Positions 8,351 to 17,052 of a DNA stretch of 47,304 nucleotides are shown in pieces. The position numbers were made by a program, and so were the translations under genes. The DNA is from an uncultured Sphingomonadaceae bacterium (GTDB lineage Bacteria; Pseudomonadota; Alphaproteobacteria; Sphingomonadales; Sphingomonadaceae). Location: assembly GCA_947495985.1 (NCBI GenBank), contig CANMBD010000002.1, forward strand, positions 608,975-656,278. The letters are read 5' to 3'. The notes under the pieces were generated by a model. That model was not told where the DNA came from. It did no database searches and saw only the letters and a program-made list of their open reading frames with translations. Positions within the stretch are counted from its first letter, which is position 1; each line of letters begins with the position of its first letter.

Positions 8351-9678
8351 TGGCATTTCGAGGCAAGAGCGGCCTTGCCTTGATGCTTTTGCTGTGCAGC
8401 TGCGCGGCGCCGCAAAATACAGTCTCACCCGCTGACGTGGCGACAGAGAAGGTTGCACGCAGCACTGCCCTGGATAATATCGCAAGTGATTATGTACAGC
8501 TCACACTAGAGCTGGGAGAGCAGGAAGCAGGTTATGTCGATGCTTATTATGGTCCGGCGGATTGGGCAGCGGCAGCCAAAGCCAAGCCTCGTGACATGCG
8601 GGAGTTGGGCAACGGTATAGTTGACCTGATGCTGCGGCTTGATGCACTGCCCACCAGCGACGATGCTCTGGTCGAAGCGCGCAGGCTTTTTCTTTCGGCA
8701 CAGTTGGAAGCGGCCTTGACCCGCCATGCCATGATGCAAGGTGAAGTTTTCTCCTTTGCGAAAGAAGCTAAAAGCCTGTTTGGTGTCACACCGGCATTTC
8801 AGCCACTAAGCAGTTATGATGCGGCTTTGGCAAAGATCGAAACGCTGGTCCCCGGAGATGGACCCTTGCATGAGCGGGTCGAAGCCTATCAGGCGCGATT
8901 CACTATTCCGACCGACCGCCTGAAGCCTGTTTTTGATACCGCGATTGCCGAATGCAAGCGCCGGACGGCGGCGCATATCGCGTTACCGGCCGATGAAAAT
9001 TTCAAGATGGAATTTGTCACTGGTAAGAGCTGGAGCGGCTATAATTACTATCAAGGTAATTTTCAGAGCCTGATCCAGATCAACACCGACTTGCCGATCC
9101 GGATCAGCCGTGCCGTCGATCTGGGCTGTCACGAAGGTTATCCCGGCCATCACGTCTATAACATGTTGCTCGAGCAGCGCCTGACGCGTGAGCTTGGCTG
9201 GCAGGAGTTTTCCGTTTACCCGCTCTACTCGCCGCAATCGCTGATCGCCGAGGGCTCGGCCAATTACGGTATTGATCTGGCTTTTCCGGGCGAGGAGCGC
9301 CTGACGTTTGAGCGCGATGTGTTGTATCCACTGGCTGGGCTTGATGCATCGACTGCCGCGGACTATTTCAAGCTGCAACAGGCGCTGAGCGAGCTGAAAG
9401 GCGCACGGTTTGTCATTGCGCAAGCCTATCTCGACAAGACTATTACCCGCGATGAAGCGCTGGCCCTCATCCAGAAATACCAACTGGTTAGCCGCAAACG
9501 CGCAGAGCAATCTTTATCGTTCAACGACCAGTATCGTAGCTATGTGATTAACTATGGGCTTGGCCAGGATATGGTGAAAGCCTGGGTCGAACGCCAAGGC
9601 GATGCCCCGGTCTGGCGCTGGAAGGCGATGGAAAAATTGCTGAGCGAGCCAATGCTGCCGGACGATTTGGTGGAGTGA
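8350..9678 (+). CDS. DUF885-family metallopeptidase-like lipoprotein
   Basis: The 442-residue protein begins with a short positively charged, hydrophobic leader containing L-L-C-S-C, a lipobox-like site with C18 as the likely lipidated Cys, so it is probably anchored in the periplasm. The DUF885 hallmark H-E-G-Y-P-G-H-H is at 261-268, and A-E-G-S-A-N-Y, with E301, supplies the probable third zinc ligand. These match the gluzincin-like DUF885 fold. Substrates are mostly unknown, though peptides are likely. The gene overlaps nhaA by one base and ends before a strong terminator at 9687. A link to the antiporter's function is not evident. Confidence 0.88.
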   Translation: MAFRGKSGLALMLLLCSCAAPQNTVSPADVATEKVARSTALDNIASDYVQLTLELGEQEAGYVDAYYGPADWAAAAKAKPRDMRELGNGIVDLMLRLDALPTSDDALVEARRLFLSAQLEAALTRHAMMQGEVFSFAKEAKSLFGVTPAFQPLSSYDAALAKIETLVPGDGPLHERVEAYQARFTIPTDRLKPVFDTAIAECKRRTAAHIALPADENFKMEFVTGKSWSGYNYYQGNFQSLIQINTDLPIRISRAVDLGCHEGYPGHHVYNMLLEQRLTRELGWQEFSVYPLYSPQSLIAEGSANYGIDLAFPGEERLTFERDVLYPLAGLDASTAADYFKLQQALSELKGARFVIAQAYLDKTITRDEALALIQKYQLVSRKRAEQSLSFNDQYRSYVINYGLGQDMVKAWVERQGDAPVWRWKAMEKLLSEPMLPDDLVE

Positions 9679-9686
9679 TTTGCAAG

Positions 9687-9724
9687 CAAACGCCCAACCC
9701 ATCGCAAGACAGGCTGGGCGTTTG
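9687..9724. terminator. Bidirectional intrinsic terminator
   Basis: CAAACGCCCA at 9687-9696 pairs perfectly with TGGGCGTTTG at 9715-9724 around an 18-nt loop that itself holds CC/GG pairs. It is placed exactly between the convergent DUF885 (+) and GNAT (-) genes. Confidence 0.8.
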
Positions 9725-9736
9725 GATCAAGAAAGC

Positions 9737-10216
9737 TTACCGCTGCAAGGCTTTCCAGAAAGTGATCTTGTCGTCACCATCCTCGTAGAAATCGCGGATG
9801 CGTGATTCTTGATCATATTGGCATAGCCGGTAAAATTCTCGGGTGCGGGCCAAAGCGTCCGTTCCCGATGTTTCAACTATTAAAACACGCTGACCATGCG
9901 TCGCCAGATGGTTCTCGATATGGCTCATCAGGGCGGCCCCGATGCCTTCGCCCTGACAGTCCGGATGGACTGCGATGAGAAGCAGATTCCATGTCCGATC
10001 GGTCATTTCTTCTGGCCTGCAAAAGGCAACGGCTTTGGCGCCATCATTATCATGGGTCAGCCAGATCTCATCGCTGTCCTCATCGTTGAAATAATCGGCG
10101 ATCATATTGTCGAGCATTTCAGAGGGAAACATATCGGTTGCCTCGATGACCCGCTTCAAAGCAGGAATGTCGTCGGGGACAACCGGCCTGATCGAATTGT
10201 GTTTGGGTTGGTTCAT
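9737..10216 (-). CDS. GNAT-family N-acetyltransferase, possible YjhQ-like antitoxin
   Basis: The 159-residue protein has a GNAT fold: an I-R-P-V-V-P-D-D-I start, the acetyl-CoA pyrophosphate loop H-P-D-C-Q-G-E-G-I-G-A-A-L, and a late A-L-A-R-T-R-E-F-Y-R-L motif. GNAT enzymes transfer acetyl groups from acetyl-CoA to amines or proteins. The gene starts only 10 bp after the stop of a YjhX-type toxin gene on the same strand. In E. coli, YjhX (TopAI) is neutralised by YjhQ, also a GNAT-type protein, so this one may be the cognate antitoxin. That role is inferred from context; this GNAT subtype also occurs alone in many genomes. Confidence 0.85.
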   Translation of the reverse strand: MNQPKHNSIRPVVPDDIPALKRVIEATDMFPSEMLDNMIADYFNDEDSDEIWLTHDNDGAKAVAFCRPEEMTDRTWNLLLIAVHPDCQGEGIGAALMSHIENHLATHGQRVLIVETSGTDALARTREFYRLCQYDQESRIRDFYEDGDDKITFWKALQR

Positions 10217-10226
10217 TGCTTTTCCT

Positions 10227-10484
10227 TTATCTGTTGTCGAGTTGAGGGCGTACAGACACCCTGCCGAGATGAGAGATGCGGTAGGGGCTGCCCCTTCGGG
10301 ACATGATCAGGCGCCTGCGTTTCAGGCGCGCGAATATATCGAGCGTGCAGTCTGACAGGATATAGCCATCCCGGGTTACGCACATCACTTCGTCTATCTT
10401 GCTGTTCTTGTTACGTTTGTGGCGGATATGCCCGCCTTGAGCGCGCGCGTGAAGCACGCGCTGCTCAGCTTTAGAAATGTTCAT
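10227..10484 (-). CDS. YjhX/TopAI-family toxin
   Basis: From the ATG at 10484 the product is 85 residues, the same length as I recall for E. coli YjhX. It opens M-N-I-S-K-A-E-Q-R-V-L-H and continues with a charged segment, V-T-R-D-G-Y-I-L-S-D-C-T-L-D-I-F, L-K-R-R-R-L-I and P-Y-R-I-S-H-L-G, ending V-R-P-Q-L-D-N-R: the YjhX (UPF0386) pattern. In E. coli this small protein binds and inhibits DNA topoisomerase I. A longer in-frame start at 10559 exists but precedes the conserved N-terminus. The gene is first in a two-gene operon with a GNAT gene. One departure from the usual pattern is H-A-R-A-Q-G-G-H-I-R-H-K-R-N-K, richer in basic residues than I would expect. Confidence 0.88.
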   Translation of the reverse strand: MNISKAEQRVLHARAQGGHIRHKRNKNSKIDEVMCVTRDGYILSDCTLDIFARLKRRRLIMSRRGSPYRISHLGRVSVRPQLDNR

Positions 10485-10818
10485 TATATTTACTCGGAAA
10501 TAAAACCATAGGATGCGACGAAAACCCCTGTGCGCCGCGCGCACCGGATCCGTCATCACTGTGATTTGAAACGCTAAACCGGTTTCAAATCAGTTGGTTG
10601 TTACATTCTCTAACAAAAAAGCTCCGAGTGTTGGCAAAGATATTTGTCTTCGCGAATCAGCGATTATTCCAAATTTCCCAGAAATTCAACATTATTTGGT
10701 AAGTTATGGCCAATTTTACACCCGCATTAACTTATCGCTAACCAATTTCGTTCACTCCGGTTTCTGAAACATGAACTGGCGCTGTCGAGTGCCGTGTTTT
10801 GAACAGGGATCGGATTTT
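10485..10818. other. Divergent control region between the toxin operon and the glycan operon
   Basis: This 334-base gap holds no convincing gene. It contains the nested palindromes described above and, from about 10600 to 10760, an AT-rich stretch suitable for promoters of the plus-strand glycan operon. No riboswitch or RNA gene was recognised. Confidence 0.5.
10562..10592. promoter_or_regulatory. Nested inverted repeats upstream of the YjhX-GNAT operon
   Basis: TGATTTGAAAC (10562-10572) and its perfect complement GTTTCAAATCA (10582-10592) flank a 9-nt spacer. A second perfect palindrome, AAACCGGTTT (10576-10585), overlaps the spacer and the right arm. The site lies 78 bp upstream of the toxin start and 227 bp upstream of the divergent oxidoreductase gene. 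It resembles an operator; toxin-antitoxin operons are often autoregulated through such repeats. Confidence 0.5.
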
Positions 10819-12381
10819 ATGACTGAAGCGACCAAAGCCGTAGATGTAGCCATTATCGGCGCAGGACCAGCGGGCCTGACCGCCGCATATCTCCTCAGCA
10901 AAAAAGGCTATACGGTCAAAGTGATCGAAAAAGACCCGACCTATGTTGGCGGGATCAGCCGGACTGTGGAATATGAAGGCTTTCGTTTTGATATTGGTGG
11001 GCACCGGTTCTTCTCGAAATCCAAGGAAGTGGTTGATTTATGGAATGAAATTCTGCCCGATGACTTTATCCAGCGCCCGCGGATGAGCCGGATCTATTAT
11101 GAAGGCAAATTTTACAGCTATCCCCTGCGCGCTTTTGAAGCCTTGTGGAACCTCGGCATCTGGCGCTCGACCCTGTGCATGGTCAGCTATGCCAAGGCGA
11201 AGGTCTTTCCGAACAAAAATGTGAAGAGCTTCGAAGACTGGACGGTTAATCAGTTCGGCTGGAAGCTTTATTCCATCTTTTTCAAAACCTATACCGAGAA
11301 AGTCTGGGGCATGCCCTGCGACGAAATGTCTGCTGACTGGGCAGCACAGCGGATCAAGGGCCTCAGTCTTTGGAGCGCGGTTGTCGATGGTCTGAAACGC
11401 TCTTTAGGTCTTAACAAAAAGCCCAATGATGGCATGGAAACCAAGACTTTGCTTGAGACTTTCCGTTATCCTCGCCTCGGCCCTGGCATGATGTGGGATG
11501 CCGCACGCGATTTCGTCCAGTCCAAAGGCAATGAAGTGCTGATGGGTCACAGCCTGAAACAACTCGCGCAGGATGCCGATGGCAATTGGCGTGTGTCGGC
11601 TTCGACCGAAGATGGCGAAACCGTTATAAACGCCAAACATGTCATCAGCTCTGCGCCGATGCGTGAACTGGCCACCCGTATTCACCCGCTGCCGCAATCT
11701 CTGCCGGAAGCGCAGGACCTCAACTATCGTGACTTCCTCACTGTAGCGCTGATGGTCAAATCCGAAGATTTGTTCCCCGACAACTGGATCTATATCCATG
11801 ATGACCGGGTGCAGGTCGGCCGTGTCCAGAATTTCCGCAGCTGGTCCCCAGAAATGGTGCCGGATGAATCGATTGCCTGTGTCGGTCTGGAATATTTCTG
11901 TTTTGAAAATGATGGCCTGTGGTCGTCAACCGATGAAGATCTGGTCGAACTGGCCAAAAAAGAAATGGCGATCCTTGGCCTGTGCAAGCCCGAAGATGTC
12001 GTTGGCGGCGCAGTCGTGCGTCAGGAAAAAGCCTATCCGGTTTATGATGACAGCTATGAAGAAAATGTAGAAACTATGCGCAGCGATCTCGAAGAACGCT
12101 TCCCGACACTGCACATGGTCGGCCGCAACGGCATGCATCGTTATAACAATCAAGATCACGCGATGATGACCGCGATGTTGACGGTCGAGAATATCGAAGC
12201 CGGTTCACGCAAATGGAATGTGTGGAACGTCAATGAAGATGCCGAATATCATGAAGCTGGTGACGAAGGCGCTGAAACCGTGATTTCCGAAGACCGGGCA
12301 GCCGCGCTGGAAAGCATGCGCGATGTTCCGACCCGGATCGAAGAAGGCGCGCCAGCAGACAAACCTTCCAAGGCGGCTTAA
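10819..12381 (+). CDS. FAD-dependent oxidoreductase, UDP-galactopyranose-mutase/amine-oxidase type
   Basis: The 520-residue protein starts with a Rossmann dinucleotide-binding motif, [15 protein letters not shown] (about 9-23), with E at the end of beta-2 (V-I-E-K-D). [11 protein letters not shown] and [12 protein letters not shown] follow, as in UDP-galactopyranose mutase-like flavoproteins, and a late [11 protein letters not shown] segment. An in-frame ATG at 10771 is possible, but conserved sequence begins after 10819. The gene heads a four-gene run with GtrA, sulfatase-fold and GT-C-like membrane proteins, so it probably modifies a nucleotide sugar or lipid-linked sugar. Ring contraction is one option and oxidation another. 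The substrate is unknown. Confidence 0.85.
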   Translation: MTEATKAVDVAIIGAGPAGLTAAYLLSKKGYTVKVIEKDPTYVGGISRTVEYEGFRFDIGGHRFFSKSKEVVDLWNEILPDDFIQRPRMSRIYYEGKFYSYPLRAFEALWNLGIWRSTLCMVSYAKAKVFPNKNVKSFEDWTVNQFGWKLYSIFFKTYTEKVWGMPCDEMSADWAAQRIKGLSLWSAVVDGLKRSLGLNKKPNDGMETKTLLETFRYPRLGPGMMWDAARDFVQSKGNEVLMGHSLKQLAQDADGNWRVSASTEDGETVINAKHVISSAPMRELATRIHPLPQSLPEAQDLNYRDFLTVALMVKSEDLFPDNWIYIHDDRVQVGRVQNFRSWSPEMVPDESIACVGLEYFCFENDGLWSSTDEDLVELAKKEMAILGLCKPEDVVGGAVVRQEKAYPVYDDSYEENVETMRSDLEERFPTLHMVGRNGMHRYNNQDHAMMTAMLTVENIEAGSRKWNVWNVNEDAEYHEAGDEGAETVISEDRAAALESMRDVPTRIEEGAPADKPSKAA

Positions 12382-12386
12382 GCAAC

Positions 12387-12839
12387 ATGGAGCGCAGCGG
12401 TCAGGATAGACGGTCTACCGTCGGTCTCTGGGTAGGAAATCTGCCCGGGCCACTGGCTTTGCTGAACCGCTTTTCCATCACCCGCTATTTGCTGGCGAGC
12501 ATTGTCAGCCTTGCCTTTGATGTTGCCCTTTTCATGGTTCTGGTCGCTTTCGCTTCCGACCCCGGCTGGGCCTCGGCGGCAGGCTATTCCGCAGGGATAG
12601 TCGTGCACTGGCTGATTTCATCAAGCTTTGTATTTCCCGGTAAAACCAGACAGGGCGCTGCATTGCAATTGCAGCGTGTGGGTTTCATTGCCACCGCTAT
12701 TCTTGGTCTTGGTATCACGGTCAGTATTGTCAGCTGGCTTACTGATCTCGGGATTTTGCCGGTTATCGCCAAAGGTGCAGCAGTTTTTGTAAGCTTTTTT
12801 GCGGTCTATCTGACGCGTAAATTTGGAGTATTCCGGTGA
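12387..12839 (+). CDS. GtrA-family membrane protein
   Basis: The 150-residue protein has four predicted membrane segments (about 32-50, 56-76, 91-112 and 122-142) and the GtrA pattern: R-Y-L-L-A-S-I-V-S-L-A-F-D-V near the start and a late V-F-V-S-F-F-A-V-Y-L-T-R-K-F-G-V-F ending. GtrA proteins are thought to flip or position polyprenyl-phosphate-linked sugars in O-antigen glucosylation and arabinogalactan synthesis. The gene starts 5 bp after the oxidoreductase stop and overlaps the next gene at GTGA, so it is cotranslated. It probably delivers the lipid-linked donor used by the downstream GT-C-like protein. Confidence 0.88.
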   Translation: MERSGQDRRSTVGLWVGNLPGPLALLNRFSITRYLLASIVSLAFDVALFMVLVAFASDPGWASAAGYSAGIVVHWLISSSFVFPGKTRQGAALQLQRVGFIATAILGLGITVSIVSWLTDLGILPVIAKGAAVFVSFFAVYLTRKFGVFR

Positions 12840-14206
12840 CGGCACTTACAATGGAAGCCCCACGGGCTGGCCTGTCAGCAGATTTGAAAAGGTTTCTCAA
12901 CTGGTCATTAATCTGGCTTGGCTTGGCCAATATCCCTTTTATGGCAATGTGGTTCGTCGGTGCGCCGCCGCGCTATTTTGAAATTGCTTTGGCCGGCCTT
13001 GTCGGCTTGGTCGTCAAGCGCATGCCGCGCTTCATTCAATGGGCTGCCTTTACCGGTATCATGGCCTATTCCATTCTTTCCTTTGTGGCAGGTTTGTTCA
13101 ATCTGGGGATGAGTTCGCTCCTCTATTCGATGCAGTTCCTGGCGGAGATAAGGCCATCCAATTCGGTAGAATATATTGCAGCTGCGATCGTGATTCTCGG
13201 CATATTGGTGGCAAGCTGGTTTCTGTTAAAGCGTGATACGAACTTTTCGAAACCGCTATATATTTTGCTCGGCGGTGTTTTGATTTTTGGTCTGGCTGCA
13301 ACCGATTTTGCAATGGGTCAAAGCATGCGCGGTCACTATTTCCGCGAGGCCCCAGTTGGTGCCAATTTTGAATCCGCTGCGGAGAAATCCGGTTTTGCAA
13401 GCCGCGCTGATGGGAAACGCCATCTGGTCCTGATCATGGTGGAATCTCTTGGCGTGCCCCATAACAACAAGGTCATGTCAGACAAACTGTTCGCCTATTA
13501 CGACAATAGCGCCATTCAGGCACGCTATGATGTGAGCCGGGGAACCAGCCTCTATTATAACAGTACTACTGCAGGGGAATTTCGCGAAATGTGCGGGAAA
13601 TGGGGTGACTATTATGAGTTGCTCGATGCTGCAGATGCCGCAAAGCTGAACTGTCTGCCTGCGATGCTCGCGAAAAAGGGTTATGCCACGCACGCGATGC
13701 ACAGCTTTAAAGGCGAGTTTTTCAAGCGCACGGAATGGTATCCGAATATCGGGTTTCAGACGCGTGAATTCTGGACAGAGCTTCAGGAAAGAGGCGCGGA
13801 ATGGTGCGGTGGTGTTTTCGCCGGCGCTTGCGATAGACAGATTCCGTCCATGCTTGCCGAGAATTTGAAAAGAGCCAAACAACCTACTTTCCTCTATTGG
13901 TTGACGCTAAATGCCCATCTGCCGGTGCCGACGGGTCTCAATCTGAACGCTGATGACTGTCAAAGGGTGTCAGCTGAACTGGCCAGCGATTTTCCGATGA
14001 TCTGCCGCCAGTTTGCGATTTTTGACGATATTGACAAAGCACTGGTTCAGGAGATTACGGCCGGCGATTTCCCCGACGCGGATATATTGATTGTCGGTGA
14101 TCACATGCCGCCCTATTTTGACAGGCATAACCGGTCCCAATTTGATCCGGAGCGTGTGCCATGGCTATATTTGAAAGCCAAGGGAAAGCCTGAAAGCGGG
14201 GAATGA
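12836..14206 (+). CDS. LTA synthase/sulfatase-fold membrane transferase
   Basis: The 456-residue protein starts at GTG 12836 inside the preceding stop (GTGA). About five membrane helices (20-160) precede a periplasmic alkaline-phosphatase-superfamily domain. Visible metal or catalytic elements are L-I-M-V-E-S-L-G with its Glu, the nucleophile region S-T-T-A-G-E-F-R-E-M-C, and I-L-I-V-G-D-H-M-P-P-Y with paired Asp and His. Several Cys residues may form disulfides. Relatives add phosphoglycerol or phosphoethanolamine to glycans or lipids outside the inner membrane (LtaS, OpgB, EptA types). The stop overlaps the next start at ATGA. Within this operon it probably decorates a surface glycan; the group transferred is not known. 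Confidence 0.82.
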   Translation: MTALTMEAPRAGLSADLKRFLNWSLIWLGLANIPFMAMWFVGAPPRYFEIALAGLVGLVVKRMPRFIQWAAFTGIMAYSILSFVAGLFNLGMSSLLYSMQFLAEIRPSNSVEYIAAAIVILGILVASWFLLKRDTNFSKPLYILLGGVLIFGLAATDFAMGQSMRGHYFREAPVGANFESAAEKSGFASRADGKRHLVLIMVESLGVPHNNKVMSDKLFAYYDNSAIQARYDVSRGTSLYYNSTTAGEFREMCGKWGDYYELLDAADAAKLNCLPAMLAKKGYATHAMHSFKGEFFKRTEWYPNIGFQTREFWTELQERGAEWCGGVFAGACDRQIPSMLAENLKRAKQPTFLYWLTLNAHLPVPTGLNLNADDCQRVSAELASDFPMICRQFAIFDDIDKALVQEITAGDFPDADILIVGDHMPPYFDRHNRSQFDPERVPWLYLKAKGKPESGE

Positions 14207-15999
14207 CCGTGACCGACCGTTTGCGTGGCAAACTTCCGTTACTCCTAATCTGGCTTGCCGTTTCTGCGGTGATCAGCGCTGTGTCTTTCGAACAAATCGC
14301 ATCAGGCATAGGCTGGGGCCCGGACGATCAATTGCGCCAGGTGCAACTGCGCGACTGGTTGGCTGGCCAAAGCTGGTTTGATACAACCCAGTATCGCATC
14401 GCTGCGCCAGATAGCCAGCCGATGCACTGGCCGCGCCTGATCGAGCTGCCTCTGGCATTGGTGGTTCTGGCGCTTGGCCCAATCATCGGCCCCACTGCGG
14501 CCGAAACGGCTGCTATGACTATAGTCCCCTTGATGGCGCTTGGCGTCACCATGTGGTTGGTCGCTAGGATCACGGAACAGCTTTTTGACCGCAAAGTTGC
14601 ACTTTTATCGGCGGCTTTGACGGCAACGGCCGTCCCGGTCATCGCGCAGCTACGGCCCATGCGGATTGATCATCACGGGTGGCAAATTGTGCTGGCGCTG
14701 GTCGCCCTCTGGACGATGTTCTGGCCGGAAAAGCGCAAGGCCGGCCTCGTCATGGGTTCCGCACTGGCGTTGTGGCTGTCTATCTCGCTGGAAGGTCTGC
14801 CATTGTCTGTCGCATTCATCGCGTTGCTGGCCTGGCGCTGGATCATTTCGCTTGATGAAGGCGTCCGGTTGTTCTGGACGCTCGCCGGATTTCTGGGCAA
14901 CAGCATTATACTTTATCTGCTCAATCACGGCCAGTTTGATGTGGTGCGAAACTATTGTGACGCGATCGCCCCAGCACATTTGTTGGCCTGTTTTGCGGGC
15001 GCGATTATCATCTTGCCAGCAATAAAATTTACCCCGGTTTCGTGGCTGGTGCGCTTAACCGCTCTCGCATTTTCCGGAATAGCGGCGTTGAGCATATTCT
15101 ATACCAGTGCGCCGCAATGCGTTGGCAGCGCCTTTGGTGAGCTGGACCCGCTGGTACGCGACTATTGGCTGGTCAGTGTGCGAGAAGGGCTGCCGATCTG
15201 GGATCAACCGGGAAAAGAGATTGTATCACTATTTGGCGGATCGATCATCGTTGGTCTTGGTTGTCTAATGTACATCCTTTGGAAACGGCCTGATGCAGCG
15301 GACAAGGACAAGCTCTTTCTATTGGCTTATGCTTTGGTTTGGGCGTTTGTGGTGTCGTTGCTGGTACAACGCGCCGCAGCGGTGGCGGCCGTCTATGCTC
15401 TGCCCTTGGTAGGCTGGGCGGTTCATCATGCCTTTCGTGCTGCGCGCAAAATAGAGCGGCCAACCAAGCGGATATTAGCGACTGCGGCGGTCGTATTTCT
15501 GATATTGCCCGGCCCGCTGGCTCTGGGGCTTGTGAATGCTGCCAGTGGCAATCAGGAAACTGGTGATAACAAAAAAGCTGCAAGTTCGGATGTTGTGCCG
15601 GCCTGCGATTCAGCGGAGTCTCTGGCACGGCTTAACGCGTTGCCGCGTTCCAATATTGTTGTCCCGTTTGATTTTGGTCCTCAGATACTGGTGCAGACAC
15701 CGCACAGTGTGCTAGCCACTAGTCATCATCGAAACGATGCTGCCATGGCCGACCACATCCGCATTTTTACGTCAAAACCTGCATTGGCGCGGGACATATT
15801 GGCGGCAAGAAATATAGACTATATTGCGATATGCCCAGAAGAGTCCGAATTGAAGCTCTATGCTGGCAAGCATCCCGATGGTCTTTGGGCGCGATTGTCG
15901 GAAGGGGAGCAGCCCGATTGGCTACGACCTGTCCCATTACGGGACAGTGATCTGGTGCTGTGGCGCGTGGTACCGAAAGAGTTGCGTAACGGAATGTAA
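14203..15999 (+). CDS. Polytopic GT-C-like membrane protein, possible lipid-linked sugar transferase
   Basis: The 598-residue protein has about 11-12 hydrophobic segments followed by a soluble C-terminal part (about 455-598). The first periplasmic loop contains W-G-P-D-D-Q-L-R-Q-V and M-H-W-P-R, and a second loop M-R-I-D-H-H-G-W-Q, resembling the acidic metal-site loops and R-I-D-H-H motif of STT3/PglB oligosaccharyltransferases. No canonical WWD motif was found in the C-terminal part, so an oligosaccharyltransferase is not claimed. Similar sphingomonad proteins are, as I recall, often annotated only loosely. The gene is coupled by ATGA to the sulfatase-fold gene and is last in the operon, fitting a role in transferring sugar from a polyprenyl carrier. 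Confidence 0.7.
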   Translation: MTVTDRLRGKLPLLLIWLAVSAVISAVSFEQIASGIGWGPDDQLRQVQLRDWLAGQSWFDTTQYRIAAPDSQPMHWPRLIELPLALVVLALGPIIGPTAAETAAMTIVPLMALGVTMWLVARITEQLFDRKVALLSAALTATAVPVIAQLRPMRIDHHGWQIVLALVALWTMFWPEKRKAGLVMGSALALWLSISLEGLPLSVAFIALLAWRWIISLDEGVRLFWTLAGFLGNSIILYLLNHGQFDVVRNYCDAIAPAHLLACFAGAIIILPAIKFTPVSWLVRLTALAFSGIAALSIFYTSAPQCVGSAFGELDPLVRDYWLVSVREGLPIWDQPGKEIVSLFGGSIIVGLGCLMYILWKRPDAADKDKLFLLAYALVWAFVVSLLVQRAAAVAAVYALPLVGWAVHHAFRAARKIERPTKRILATAAVVFLILPGPLALGLVNAASGNQETGDNKKAASSDVVPACDSAESLARLNALPRSNIVVPFDFGPQILVQTPHSVLATSHHRNDAAMADHIRIFTSKPALARDILAARNIDYIAICPEESELKLYAGKHPDGLWARLSEGEQPDWLRPVPLRDSDLVLWRVVPKELRNGM

Positions 16000-16050
16000 A
16001 ATAGGATAGCTATCTGTATAGATTGGCAAAACCGGGACGGAGGAAGACTT

Positions 16051-16434
16051 ATGGCGGAGATAACCGGACTAGGCGGAGTGTTTCACATTGTGAAAGATCC
16101 GGCGGCAACGCGGCAATGGTATAAGGAATTTCTCGGGCTGGACGGAGAATATGGGCCGATGCTCAGCTGGGCCAATGAAAAGGGTGATAAACCTTATAGC
16201 CTGATCAGCCACTTCTCTCCGGATACTGACTATCTTGAGCCCAGTGAGGCGAAATTCATGATCAATCTGCGGGTCGATGATCTGGACGCTTATGTCGAAC
16301 AGCTGAAAGCCAAAGGTCTCGAAATTCTGGGGCAGGTCGATGAAGGTTATGGCAAATTTGCCTGGATTCTCGATTGTGACGGTGTCAAGCTGGAGTTCTG
16401 GCAACAGGTGGAAGCACCCGAAGCCGGCGGCTAA
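16051..16434 (+). CDS. VOC-superfamily (glyoxalase/bleomycin-resistance-like) protein
   Basis: The 127-residue protein forms a single VOC module: V-F-H-I-V-K-D-P at the start, W-Y-K-E-F-L-G-L-D helix, R-V-D-D-L-D-A-Y-V-E second half, and D-C-D-G-V-K-L-E-F-W at the end, where His and Glu are the usual metal ligands. Possible activities include isomerases, dioxygenases, thiol transferases or antibiotic sequestration; sequence alone does not choose. A strong GGAGGA Shine-Dalgarno lies 6 nt before the ATG. It is downstream of the glycan operon by 51 bp and converges on msrB, so it may have its own promoter; a GATAGCTATC palindrome at 16005-16014 lies in that gap. Confidence 0.85.
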   Translation: MAEITGLGGVFHIVKDPAATRQWYKEFLGLDGEYGPMLSWANEKGDKPYSLISHFSPDTDYLEPSEAKFMINLRVDDLDAYVEQLKAKGLEILGQVDEGYGKFAWILDCDGVKLEFWQQVEAPEAGG

Positions 16435-16446
16435 GAGCTTGTCCGT

Positions 16447-16953
16447 CTAAGCCGGAATGAATTTTAGCGCCAAGCCATTGATACAATGGCGCTCGCCGGT
16501 CGGTTTTGGACCATCGCTGAAAATATGTCCGAGATGCCCGCCGCAGCGACTGCAATGCACTTCGGTTCGCGGATAGCCGATTTTATAGTCGGTTGATGTA
16601 CCCACACGGCCTTTGATCGGAGCCCAGAAACTCGGCCAGCCGGTGCGACTGTCAAATTTGGTCTTCGACGAATAGAGTCCAAGGTTGCAGCCCGCACAGG
16701 CAAATATGCCTTGTCGTTTTTCCTTGTCCAAAGGACTGGAAAAGGCGCGTTCCGTTCCTGCTTGACGCAAAATCCGATAGCGCGCAGGGCCTAGCCGCTT
16801 TTTCCACTCTGCCGGCGTGCGGGTAATCTTGAATTTCTTGCCCGATTTGGCGCTCGCTACACTGCCGAATATGCTGGTAAAGCTTGCCACACCATAAGCA
16901 CCCGCGCCGATCAATCCGGCGGTCACAAGTTTGCGTCTGCTAAGACCTGTCAT
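16447..16953 (-). CDS. msrB: Peptide-methionine (R)-S-oxide reductase MsrB, Tat-exported
   Basis: From the ATG at 16953 the protein is 168 residues. It starts with L-S-R-R-K-L-V-T-A-G, a twin-arginine signal followed by a hydrophobic stretch ending around V-A-S-A-K, so it should be exported folded by Tat. The SelR domain follows: C-A-G-C and C-S-R-C-G-G-H-L-G-H supply four zinc Cys, and R-H-C-I-N-G-L-A-L holds the catalytic Cys at about 157. It reduces methionine-R-sulfoxide in periplasmic proteins. A start 42 bp upstream would push the RR motif inward; the ATG at 16953 with AGAAAGA just before it fits better. No msrA is adjacent. Confidence 0.93.
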   Translation of the reverse strand: MTGLSRRKLVTAGLIGAGAYGVASFTSIFGSVASAKSGKKFKITRTPAEWKKRLGPARYRILRQAGTERAFSSPLDKEKRQGIFACAGCNLGLYSSKTKFDSRTGWPSFWAPIKGRVGTSTDYKIGYPRTEVHCSRCGGHLGHIFSDGPKPTGERHCINGLALKFIPA

Positions 16954-17052
16954 GTTCCATCTTTCTCTGCTGTTCGACTGATATTCGGTCGTCATGCAAA
17001 GATGGTTACAATTTATTGGCTGAACAAGGGCTTATCGGGCGTCTGTCCGAAC

